A DNA stretch of 64,000 nt from Bacillus pseudomycoides (lineage in GTDB: Bacteria > Bacillota > Bacilli > Bacillales > Bacillaceae_G). This document shows, in pieces, positions 7,620 through 14,705 of the stretch. The stretch's first letter is position 1. Each line of letters starts with the position of its first letter. The notes under the pieces were generated by a model. It saw nothing but the letters and a program-made list of their open reading frames with translations, was not told the DNA's origin and made no database searches. The position numbers were made by a program, and so were the translations under genes. The DNA lies in the NCBI RefSeq assembly GCF_002551005.1, contig NZ_NVOY01000009.1, forward strand, positions 1,259-65,258, written 5' to 3'.

Positions 7620-7637
7620 TATTGGGAGGAATCACAA

Positions 7638-7955
7638 ATGATACAATATAATACAGAAAGGATCCTTATCTACAAAGGTATGCATTACCTTGATTTAATA
7701 GCTACCAATACACAAAAAGGTGGAGAAATATTAGATACATCTTTTCAAACAAACACGGACGGGTGTTTGATAGTTTATATTACGACTAGCTATGTAGGTG
7801 GCTTAACTAACACCATTGATGAACTGACTTATAAAGACGACTTACTTATTACCTGGAAACTAATAACTTCCCGCGAAGAACACACAATATTTTCTAGGGA
7901 AACTTTGAATGATTACCTTACAAAAGCAAAACTAAATAAATTACACGTTTCTTAA
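7638..7955 (+). CDS. hypothetical protein, partner of the DEAH helicase (105 aa)
   Basis: Starts 18 bp after the helicase stop with a strong SD (GGGAGG), so the two form an operon, closed by a terminator at 7982-8018. The sequence alternates short hydrophobic strands (RILIYKGMHYLDLIATNTQ, CLIVYITTSYVGG) and looks like a small mostly-beta protein. It has no signal peptide or membrane segment. I recognise no family. Co-expression suggests a regulator, inhibitor or cofactor of the helicase. Confidence 0.7.
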   Translation: MIQYNTERILIYKGMHYLDLIATNTQKGGEILDTSFQTNTDGCLIVYITTSYVGGLTNTIDELTYKDDLLITWKLITSREEHTIFSRETLNDYLTKAKLNKLHVS

Positions 7956-7981
7956 ACCAAAACATAACTCATGTAAATGAC

Positions 7982-8018
7982 AAAAAAAGAAAAGTCTCTT
8001 CCAGGCTTTTCTTTTTTT
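7982..8018 (+). terminator. terminator of the helicase operon
   Basis: AAAAAAAGAAAAG (7982-7994) / CTTTTCTTTTTTT (8006-8018) with an 11-nt loop. The arms also give a T run on both strands. Confidence 0.8.
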
Positions 8019-8067
8019 GTTATAACAGGAACATACGTTTTTATAATTAATAACGGAGTGAAATGAT

Positions 8068-8596
8068 ATGCATAAAACACAGACCTATTACACAACACAC
8101 ATTGAAGACTACATCGAAAAATTATATCATTCTTTATCTATCTTTATTCCAGAACAAATCGACATGGTTAAAATATCCAAAAAAACTGAATATTTGGTTG
8201 CATTTTGCTCCATTTGGAAGTCGTGCTATTTGTAGAAATGATTTATCCAGTATTGTTATTGATAATCGAAACATGACTTATCAACAATGGGAAGACTTTG
8301 GTCATGAACTTTGTCATGTGCTATTCCATGTAGGGAATCAGCTATACATACCGAAAAGTTTTTTAGACTACCAAGAAGCAAAAACAAACAATTTCAAATT
8401 ACATTTTTGTATCCCGACTTTTATGTTAAGAACACTAGAACTCCCCGAAATAAGAAATGAATCAATACACCTTATTTCAGAAATTTTCAATGTTTCATTT
8501 CATATTGCGGAGCAACGTTTGTTACATTATGAGAACCAACTGCTAGCTAGTCACTTGCAAAATGTTTTTTCACAAACATCTCTACTTACTCAGTAA
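8068..8596 (+). pseudogene. ImmA/IrrE-type metallopeptidase, frameshifted at an A7 tract
   Basis: ImmA-like proteases cleave phage or ICE repressors. The catalytic HELCH (HExxH) and the ImmA context WEDFGHELCHVLFHVGNQ are intact. The natural start is ATG 8068 (SD GGAGTG at 8055-8060), giving MHKTQTYYTTHIEDYIEKLY. That frame leaves the catalytic frame at seven A residues (8179-8185). With six A's, the two halves join smoothly (MVKISKKLNIWLHFAPFG). The downstream frame is open from ATG 8063, but its N-terminus is then nonsense and its start is only 2 nt from the SD. It is therefore either a pseudogene or a gene read through by slippage on the A tract. Its neighbours are the terminator at 8018 and the recombinase at 8705. 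The expected partner is the repressor at 5105. Confidence 0.75.
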
Positions 8597-8672
8597 AAAC
8601 AATAGAGTCTACTGAACTACATTTAATGACTAACTTACATCACTTTTTATAATTTATGATACTTACTTTTCG

Positions 8673-8678
8673 TATAAT
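8673..8678 (+). promoter_or_regulatory. -10 element of the recombinase promoter
   Basis: TATAAT with no credible sigma-A -35 at 17 bp (TAATTT at 8650-8655). The overlapping CGTATAAT (8671-8678) matches a sigma-E -10 (CATACAnT) at five of seven positions, with an ATA 19 bp upstream. Which sigma factor reads it cannot be settled by eye. A mother-cell sigma factor would be expected if excision is sporulation-timed. Confidence 0.35.
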
Positions 8679-8704
8679 TAATATTAATACAAGGAGGTAT
8701 TTCT

Positions 8705-10252
8705 ATGAAAACAGCAATCTACTTACGCAAATCTCGTGCCGATCTCGAAGCCGAAGCACGTGGCGAAGGTGAGACTTTAGCAAAGCATCGTACTACCCTA
8801 CTAAAAATCGCCAAAGAGAAAAACTTAAATGTTTTAGCTGTCCGGGAGGAAATTGTTTCTGGTGAGAGCTTAGTAAAACGTCCTGAAATGTTGGCACTTC
8901 TCGAAGAAATTGAGGATAACAAATATGATGTTGTTCTTTGTATGGATATGGACCGTTTAGGTCGTGGTGGTATGAAAGAGCAAGGAATCATCTTAGAGAC
9001 GTTTAAACGCTCGAATACGAAGATTATGACACCAAGGAAGACTTATGACCTTAATGATGAGTGGGACGAAGAATACAGCGAATTTGAGGCGTTTATGGCA
9101 CGTAAAGAATTAAAGATTATTACACGCCGTATGCAACTAGGCCGTGTCGCAAGTGTAGAGGCTGGTAATTACCTCGGTACACACGCGCCTTACGGATATG
9201 ATATCTATCGTTTAAATAAGCGAGAACGCACGTTAGTAATTAATTCAGAAGAAGCATCTGTCGTAAGAATGATATTTGAATGGTATGCCAATGAGGATAT
9301 GGGTGCAAATGCAATTATGCGTAAATTAAATGAGCTTGGCTACAAAAGCAAGTTAGGTAACGATTGGAACCCGTACAGCATATTGGATATGTTAAAAAAT
9401 CATATTTATATTGGCAAAGTCACATGGCAAAAAAGAAAAGAGGTAAAACGTCCTAATGCTGTAAAACGTAGTAATACAAGGCAAGATAAATCAGAGTGGA
9501 TTATTGCTGATGGAAAACATGAGCCTATCATCTCAGAAAGCTTATTTGAAAAGGTACAGGAGAAACTAAACACGAGGTATCATGTTCCTTATAATACAAA
9601 CGGATTAACGAATCCACTAGCTGGGATTATTCGATGCGGAAAATGCGGCTACAGTATGGTACAACGATATCCAAAGAATCGAAAAACTACAATGGATTGT
9701 AAACATCGTGGTTGTGAAAATAAATCCAGTTATACAGAGTTGATTGAGAAGCGTTTGCTTGAGGCATTAAAAGAATGGTACATCAATTATAAAGCTGATT
9801 TTGAGGAAAATAAGAACAGTGGCACCACAAAAGAAACACAAGTGATACAAATTAATCAAGCTGCTTTACGAAAACTTGAAAAAGAATTAGTGGATGCCCA
9901 AAAACAAAAAAACAATTTACACGACTTATTAGAGCGTGGTGTTTATACTGTCGATATGTTTTTAGAACGCTCTAACGTTGTTTCTGATCGTATAAATGAA
10001 ATTACTACAACAATGGAAAACTTAAAGAAAGAAATTAAAACAGAAATTAAAAAGGAAAAAGTAAAGAAAGATACTATTCCTCAAGTGGAACATGTCCTTG
10101 ATCTGTATTTCAAAACAGATGATCCGAAAAAAAAGAACAGCCTCCTAAAGTCGGTTTTAGAAAAGGCTGTTTATAAGAAGGAAAAGTGGCAAAGACTCGA
10201 TGATTTCGAACTCGTGCTTTATCCTAAGCTCCCTCAAGATGGCGACAAATAA
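8705..10252 (+). CDS. large serine recombinase (integrase/excisionase) of the element
   Basis: Catalyses site-specific integration and excision. The N-terminal resolvase domain (about 1-150) has the nucleophile Ser10 in YLRKSRAD and the DRLGRG arginine motif (84-87). The recombinase domain (about 155-290) starts THAPYGY. A zinc ribbon follows (C311, C314, C332, C337), then a coiled coil (about 385-450), as in phiC31/Bxb1/SpoIVCA-type enzymes. At 515 aa it is full length with no lesion. The SD is AAGGAGG. It points at the host junction and stops 17 bp from the stop of the truncated spoVFB, the usual place for an integrase next to its att site. Excision by this class needs a directionality factor, which I could not identify; it may be outside the window. 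Confidence 0.95.
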   Translation: MKTAIYLRKSRADLEAEARGEGETLAKHRTTLLKIAKEKNLNVLAVREEIVSGESLVKRPEMLALLEEIEDNKYDVVLCMDMDRLGRGGMKEQGIILETFKRSNTKIMTPRKTYDLNDEWDEEYSEFEAFMARKELKIITRRMQLGRVASVEAGNYLGTHAPYGYDIYRLNKRERTLVINSEEASVVRMIFEWYANEDMGANAIMRKLNELGYKSKLGNDWNPYSILDMLKNHIYIGKVTWQKRKEVKRPNAVKRSNTRQDKSEWIIADGKHEPIISESLFEKVQEKLNTRYHVPYNTNGLTNPLAGIIRCGKCGYSMVQRYPKNRKTTMDCKHRGCENKSSYTELIEKRLLEALKEWYINYKADFEENKNSGTTKETQVIQINQAALRKLEKELVDAQKQKNNLHDLLERGVYTVDMFLERSNVVSDRINEITTTMENLKKEIKTEIKKEKVKKDTIPQVEHVLDLYFKTDDPKKKNSLLKSVLEKAVYKKEKWQRLDDFELVLYPKLPQDGDK

Positions 10253-10269
10253 GCGTTTGTGCTTCGTCG

Positions 10270-10710
10270 TCATCTTGTTGGTGTAATTAAATTCACACCA
10301 TTTAATCCGAGAGCATCGTTCGTTGAAACTGCTAATACAACCGGTTTACCATTTCGCAAGGTAGCTTTGGCGGCCATTAATACGGGTGAATCTGTCATTG
10401 CATTCGCAAATTTACTCATTGTATTTCCTGTTAATGGTGCTATAACCATACAATCCAATGGAATTTTCGGACCAAGCGGTTCTGCCTTCACAATAGAATC
10501 AATTACTTTATGGCCAGTAATAGCTTCTATCTTCTCAATCCACTCTGCACCTTCACCAAATCTTGTGTTTGTCGTTTGTAATGTATATGATACAACAGGG
10601 AGTACTTCCGCTCCATCCGCAACAAGTTTTTCTAAGTGTGGCATGACTTCTGCATACGTACAATGTGAGCCTGTTAATCCAAAACCAATTCGTTTCCCTT
10701 TTACACTCAT
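10270..10710 (-). pseudogene. spoVFB: dipicolinate synthase subunit B, 5' part interrupted by the element
   Basis: SpoVFB (DpaB) is a flavoprotein that with SpoVFA makes dipicolinic acid from dihydrodipicolinate in the mother cell. Here 146 aa are encoded instead of about 200. The start MSVKGKRIGFGLTGSHCTYA, with the flavoprotein motif, and the conserved run LGPKIPLDCMVIAPLTGNTM are intact. After STNDALGLNGVNL the family sequence stops and five foreign residues (ITPTR) precede a TGA at 10270-10272. The missing C-terminal roughly 55 codons should lie beyond the far end of the element, left of position 1. The ATG overlaps the end of spoVFA (coordinates 10707-10710), so the operon is otherwise normal. 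It is best read not as a dead gene but as one reconstituted by excision during sporulation; that reading is inference. Confidence 0.9.
10279..10300. other. hybrid attachment site (element/spoVFB junction)
   Basis: A 22-bp imperfect palindrome TGGTGT (10279-10284), ten central bases, ACACCA (10295-10300). It sits exactly where SpoVFB homology ends. One arm is spoVFB codons (GVN), the other is element DNA. Serine recombinases use short sites with inverted arms around a 2-bp crossover core; the central TT/AA is the likely core. Confidence 0.65.
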
Positions 10711-11609
10711 TTTTTATTCTCCTTTCTCACGTCTACATCTGCCATTAATAAATTAGAAAGGACATTTGCGAGAATTTGTCCTGCTGTTTTTGGTGCAACA
10801 ATCCCTGGAAGTCCAGGCGCTAACAAAGCCTTAATTCCTCGCTTTTCTGCATAGCGGAAGTCTGTCCCTCCCGGTTTAGAGGCTAAATCAATAATTAATG
10901 TATGAGCAGGCATTTTTGAAATTGCACTTGCCGTTACAACAAGATGGGGGATTGTATTAATAACAATGTCAACATCGTGTACCTCTCGCTCTATGTCTCG
11001 CATTTGAAATGGCGTAAATGTCATTTCTGTAATACGCGCAATATGTTCAGAACGACGAGCACCTACTTTCACTTTCGCTCCTAGTGACTGAAATGCTCTT
11101 GCTACACTCATTCCAGTTCTCCCAAAACCTAATACCATTACCGTAGACCCATGAATTGTGTAATCGGTATGTTGAATAACCATCATAATAGTCCCTTCAA
11201 CAGTTGGTATTGAGTTATAAATCGCTACATCATCACGATCAAACAATTTGACAAGTTTTCGATTCGTTGAAGAAGCAATTGTATCTAAGTAAGTGTTACT
11301 AATACCTGAATATATCGTAAAATGCGCTGGTGTGTTTTCAATCTGTTCTTTTGTAATCATAACTTTTGCATTAGAAAAAATTGTATCAATCTTTCCGTTT
11401 GCATCAGTTCCAGCTACCGGCAAAATAATGGCATCTAAAGAAGTAAAATCGAGATTTTGCATACTCTCTTTTGCTGATCCTGTAAATCCATGATCCAACT
11501 GATCAAAACCTACTAATGAGAGTTTTGCATCAAGCTCAACTAGCTTACGAATGACTTCAAGCTGCCTTGCATCTCCTCCTATGACAGCGATATGAATATC
11601 AGTCAACAT
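10707..11609 (-). CDS. spoVFA: dipicolinate synthase subunit A
   Basis: SpoVFA (DpaA) is the NAD(P)-dependent oxidising subunit of dipicolinate synthase. It works with SpoVFB in the mother cell to make the DPA that is loaded into the spore core. About 300 aa, the normal length. The Rossmann motif VMVLGFGRTGMSVARAF is near residue 157, and the N-terminal domain begins MLTDIHIAVIGGDARQLEVI. I chose ATG 11609; a GTG four codons upstream overlaps the ribosome site AAGGTG. It overlaps spoVFB by 4 nt. The gene is intact, so loss of DPA synthesis would depend only on the interrupted partner. Confidence 0.95.
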   Translation of the reverse strand: MLTDIHIAVIGGDARQLEVIRKLVELDAKLSLVGFDQLDHGFTGSAKESMQNLDFTSLDAIILPVAGTDANGKIDTIFSNAKVMITKEQIENTPAHFTIYSGISNTYLDTIASSTNRKLVKLFDRDDVAIYNSIPTVEGTIMMVIQHTDYTIHGSTVMVLGFGRTGMSVARAFQSLGAKVKVGARRSEHIARITEMTFTPFQMRDIEREVHDVDIVINTIPHLVVTASAISKMPAHTLIIDLASKPGGTDFRYAEKRGIKALLAPGLPGIVAPKTAGQILANVLSNLLMADVDVRKENKK

Positions 11610-11672
11610 TCTTTTCTTCACCTTCTTTTTCTCTCATTATAAGAAAAGTGCCTACTTTTTTGTTTTCCTCCA

Positions 11673-11700
11673 CATCATATGTAATGTACGAGTATAAGGT
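11673..11700 (-). promoter_or_regulatory. candidate sigma-K promoter of spoVFAB
   Basis: On the minus strand AC (11699-11700), 17 bp, then CATATGATG (11673-11681), one mismatch from the sigma-K -10 CATAnnnTA. The -10 is 63 bp before the spoVFA ATG. The operon is sigma-K dependent in B. subtilis. Confidence 0.4.
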
Positions 11701-11750
11701 GATTGAAAACAACAAAGTAAGAATGACTTACATCTATAGATTTTCATAAT

Positions 11751-11777
11751 AAAAAAGACGACCGCAATGGTCATCTT
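11751..11777 (-). terminator. terminator after ymxH
   Basis: Minus-strand GATGACC / GGTCGTC (11769-11775 and 11757-11763) with a 5-nt loop followed by six T's; it directly follows the ymxH stop codon. Confidence 0.8.
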
Positions 11778-12029
11778 TTAATTAAAATCTGAATAATTAA
11801 CAAGATCAAAAATGATCATATCTTGCCCTACTTTTTTAATTCGACTCCACTCCACCCTTACTTCTTGTTGCCCTCTTTTAAATCCTCCCCATTTTCCAAC
11901 TGGAATAATGAGCGCTTGAATCTTCCCATCTTTCTCATCAATCTCTAGGTCGGCATGCCCTAGTACTCCCATTCGTTCCGCACGTTGTAAATCAACAATT
12001 TCTTTTCCGCTTAGTTCACTTAATCGCAT
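11778..12029 (-). CDS. ymxH: YlmC/YmxH family sporulation protein (PRC-barrel)
   Basis: An 83-aa PRC-barrel-like protein; MRLSELSGKEIVDLQRAERM is the signature start. The ATG at 12029 follows AGGAGGGG; an upstream in-frame ATG would put that SD inside the coding region. It lies between mlpA and spoVFA as in B. subtilis, where the homologue is a sporulation-associated gene of unknown biochemical role. PRC barrels bind other proteins or RNA. It has its own terminator, so it is probably a separate unit from spoVFAB. Confidence 0.88.
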   Translation of the reverse strand: MRLSELSGKEIVDLQRAERMGVLGHADLEIDEKDGKIQALIIPVGKWGGFKRGQQEVRVEWSRIKKVGQDMIIFDLVNYSDFN

Positions 12030-12114
12030 TCCATCCCCTCCTTGCATTACACTCTAATTAAAAGATTTCTTTATATTAAGTACCTATTCTAGACTTCACA
12101 AAAAAATGCCTATA

Positions 12115-12165
12115 TAAAGTGAAACTTCCATTAGTGGGGGGCTTACTGCCCATTAAAGCGAGATA
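12115..12165. repeat. dispersed repeat, family 1 copy
   Basis: Begins ATAAAGTGAAACTTCCATTA and continues with GTGGGGGGC. The same opening occurs at 14457 and, inverted, at 41210. It is intergenic between mlpA and ymxH and resembles the short bcr-type repeats of the B. cereus group. Confidence 0.5.
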
Positions 12166-12174
12166 AATGCAAAT

Positions 12175-12209
12175 AAAAAACGTTTCTCCTTAATAAGAAA
12201 CGTTTTTTT
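12175..12209 (-). terminator. terminator after mlpA
   Basis: AAAAAACGTTTCT (12175-12187) / AGAAACGTTTTTTT (12196-12209), 8-nt loop, T runs on both strands; 9 bp past the mlpA stop. Confidence 0.85.
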
Positions 12210-12217
12210 ATACATAT

Positions 12218-13462
12218 TTATTTTTGATTTATCCCTTTTGGAAGCTCTCCATTTGGACTAATCAGTGACGCAGAAAACTCATCTGTAAACATATTACGAA
12301 TCAATGTATCTACATCTGCTTTTGTAACACTGTTTACACTTTCGATAATTTCATCTAAAGAACGGTGTTTTTTTAGAAGTAATTCATTTTTACCATTGCG
12401 GCTCATTCGACTATTTGTACTTTCTAAACTTAACATCAGATTTCCTTTTAGTTGCTCTTTACTGTTAAGTAATTCTTTTTCTGTAATACCTGTATTTTTT
12501 AATGTATCAAGTGTTTGCTGAATAGTTTCGTACAACATATCAAGTTGCTGACTGCCCGTTCCACCGTAAATTGTTAACATCCCTGTATCTTCATAAGAAG
12601 AATGATAAGAAAATACAGAGTACGCTAATCCGCGTTGCTCACGCACTTCTTGGAACAAACGACTACTCATACTGCCGCCTAGAATATTATTCAATACAAT
12701 CAGATTATAAATACTTTCATCACCCATCTGTAATCCTTTAAACCCTAAACATAAATGAGCTTGTTCTGTCTCTTTTTTGCGTGCTACTTTATTTGGATGA
12801 AAAATAGGGTTATGTACTTGTTCACGGTTTGTTGTTCCTTCATAATCTCCAAAATATTGTTCAACGATTTGAACAAATGATTCATCAATGTTACCAGCAA
12901 TTGAAACAACGACATTTTCTGGCGTATAATGATTTTTCATGTATTCACGAAGCGTATCACCTGTAAACGTTTCAAGCGTTTGCTCTGTTCCTAAAATAGG
13001 ATATGCCAGCGGGTGCGTCTCATACGTCGCTTTCGTTAACATATCATGAACAATATCATCTGGCGTATCTTCATACATTTTAATTTCTTCAAACACAACG
13101 TTTTTTTCTTTTTTCAATTCTTCTTCAACAAATGTTGAATTAAAGAACATATCCGCTAAAATATCAAGTGCGTATTTTGCATGCTCATCTAACACTTTCG
13201 CGTAATAACATGTATATTCCTTTGATGTAAACGCATTAACTTGCCCGCCAATGCTGTCGAAGGATTCTGCAATTTCTCTAGCACTACGTGTTTTCGTCCC
13301 TTTAAAAAACATGTGTTCTAAAAAGTGAGAAATCCCATTATTTTTTTCGTTTTCATTTCGTGATCCCGCATGAATCCATACTCCAATTGCAACAGAACGT
13401 ACTGTTGGAATATGTTCCATTACGATTCTTACTCCATTTTTACACGTATATTTTTTGATCAA
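12218..13462 (-). CDS. mlpA: M16-family zinc metallopeptidase (processing peptidase-like)
   Basis: A 414-aa insulinase/pitrilysin-type protease. The inverted zinc motif HFLEH gives ligands H46 and H50 with catalytic E49; the downstream Glu of the family lies in the helix after residue 110. The second half is the inactive M16C domain (HLCLGFKGLQMGD, with RGLAYSVFSY further on). The start is a TTG at 13462, six bases after AGGAGG; the upstream in-frame TTG at 13483 precedes that SD. In B. subtilis the orthologue MlpA (YmxG), located after pnpA and ylxY, affects regulation of the extracellular protease AprE. It is probably cytosolic. Confidence 0.93.
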   Translation of the reverse strand: MIKKYTCKNGVRIVMEHIPTVRSVAIGVWIHAGSRNENEKNNGISHFLEHMFFKGTKTRSAREIAESFDSIGGQVNAFTSKEYTCYYAKVLDEHAKYALDILADMFFNSTFVEEELKKEKNVVFEEIKMYEDTPDDIVHDMLTKATYETHPLAYPILGTEQTLETFTGDTLREYMKNHYTPENVVVSIAGNIDESFVQIVEQYFGDYEGTTNREQVHNPIFHPNKVARKKETEQAHLCLGFKGLQMGDESIYNLIVLNNILGGSMSSRLFQEVREQRGLAYSVFSYHSSYEDTGMLTIYGGTGSQQLDMLYETIQQTLDTLKNTGITEKELLNSKEQLKGNLMLSLESTNSRMSRNGKNELLLKKHRSLDEIIESVNSVTKADVDTLIRNMFTDEFSASLISPNGELPKGINQK

Positions 13463-13550
13463 AAGCCTTCCTCCTATTAACAAATTCTCTGTTAAAAGAT
13501 TCTATTATATAATCATAACAAGTTTAAAGACGAATGTCATGCAAATGTGT

Positions 13551-14444
13551 TTAATCAATACGCTTTTCATCTACTAATGCAGATACGTTCCCTACGGTAT
13601 ATCCTTTTTCTTTTAGCTTTGAAATCAATGTATCCAGCGATTCCGCCGAAGAAGAAGTTGGATGCATTAAAATAATGGCACCGGGATGTACTTTACTTAA
13701 TACTCTTTGGAGTAACACGTGCGGTTCTGGATGCTTCCAATCAATTGTATCCACTGTCCACATAATCGTTCCCATTTGTAACCTTGCAGCAGTATGAACA
13801 ACATCGTCACGAAAACTGCCACTTGGAGGCGCAAACCAACGCACTCTTTGATTCGTTGCTGCTTCAATGACTTGATTTGTTTTTTGTAATTGTTCTTGAA
13901 TTGCAGAAAGCGACAACGTTTTCATATCAGGATGCGTATACGAATGATTTCCCACTTCCTGGTCAGCATCTGCAATCATTTTTGCAAACCGTAAATTTTC
14001 TTTTACCCATCTTCCCTCTAGAAAAAAAGTTGCTTTAACATTATGCTTTTGCAGTACTTCTAACATCCGCGAAAGATATTCATTCCCCCAAGCAACATTA
14101 ATAGTAAGTGCAATCATTTTTTTACTTGGGTTCCCTCTATAAATCGGAGAAGGTGATAAGTCTGCTAAATGTACTTTGGGCGATACTTCTCGGTATACCA
14201 ATTGTTTCTCATCAAAACTTCCCTGCTTCTTCATGTTATTATAGGAAGCTCGTATATCCACTTCTCTCCCGTTATACCCTGGCGTTGCTTTCCACACTTT
14301 ATCAATAAACGCATTTTGCGCTGGAATCGCATACCCTTTTGCTTTTTCTTCAATCTCTTCATACAAACGGTCTTTAGCATATGATATATGCGAAACATGT
14401 ATAGCGGAGAACCATAATATAAATAAAATAATGCGAATTTTCAT
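13551..14444 (-). CDS. ylxY: YlxY-type polysaccharide deacetylase-like protein, catalytic Asp missing
   Basis: An exported NodB-fold (CE4) protein of 297 aa with a signal peptide (MKIRIILFILWFSAIHVSHI, cleavage near residue 23). The metal His motif NHSYTH is at 166-171, and RWFAPPSG, WTVDTIDW and ILMHP are present. The first CE4 motif, normally TFDD, reads TINV (114-117), so both the catalytic-base and metal-binding Asp are replaced. The protein is therefore probably weakly active or inactive, or has another role; from memory, the B. anthracis orthologue BA3943 is described as an Asp-to-Asn natural variant. It lies between pnp and mlpA as in B. subtilis ylxY. Both in-between terminators lie on its pnp side. 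Confidence 0.92.
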   Translation of the reverse strand: MKIRIILFILWFSAIHVSHISYAKDRLYEEIEEKAKGYAIPAQNAFIDKVWKATPGYNGREVDIRASYNNMKKQGSFDEKQLVYREVSPKVHLADLSPSPIYRGNPSKKMIALTINVAWGNEYLSRMLEVLQKHNVKATFFLEGRWVKENLRFAKMIADADQEVGNHSYTHPDMKTLSLSAIQEQLQKTNQVIEAATNQRVRWFAPPSGSFRDDVVHTAARLQMGTIMWTVDTIDWKHPEPHVLLQRVLSKVHPGAIILMHPTSSSAESLDTLISKLKEKGYTVGNVSALVDEKRID

Positions 14445-14456
14445 AAAGCACCCTCC

Positions 14457-14525
14457 AATAAAGTAAAACTTCCATCAGTGAAGGACCTTCCATTCCATCG
14501 ACGAATAGTTAGTCCGATATCCCTT
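14457..14525. repeat. dispersed repeat, family 1 copy
   Basis: AATAAAGTAAAACTTCCATC is followed by AGTGAAGG and later AATAGTTAGT and CCGATATCCC. The order of blocks matches the inverted copy at 41111-41210 (AGTGGAAGGG, AATAGTTAGT, ACCGATC). It sits in the ylxY-pnp gap. Confidence 0.55.
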
Positions 14526-14630
14526 CTATTCTTTTCATGTACACCTCTTTAAACGAAAATAATCAACAGTTTCTTTTCTTATCATTGTTAATTTAAACGT
14601 TCTCATTAAAACTATACTCTGTTATATACA

Positions 14631-14662
14631 AAAAAACCTTGAGATATATCCCAAGGTTTTTT
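14631..14662. terminator. bidirectional hairpin between pnp and ylxY
   Basis: AAAAAACCTTG (14631-14641) / CAAGGTTTTTT (14652-14662); T runs on both strands. Confidence 0.75.
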
Positions 14663-14671
14663 ACATAATAA

Positions 14672-14698
14672 AAAAGCTAAGGGATTCCCTTAGCTTTT
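14672..14698 (-). terminator. terminator after pnp
   Basis: AAAAGCTAAGGGA / CCCTTAGCTTTT around a 2-nt loop, 8 bp past the pnp stop. It is the first of two tandem hairpins. Confidence 0.8.
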
Positions 14699-14705
14699 CT
14701 TTTGC

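Noticed and set aside
10259-10756. 165-codon plus-strand frame after the recombinase
   Set aside because: It is antisense to spoVFB and spoVFA, whose protein sequences are clearly real. It crosses the att junction and has no SD.
10707-11609. spoVFA also damaged by the insertion
   Set aside because: The frame is complete, of family length, and contains all conserved blocks; only spoVFB is interrupted.
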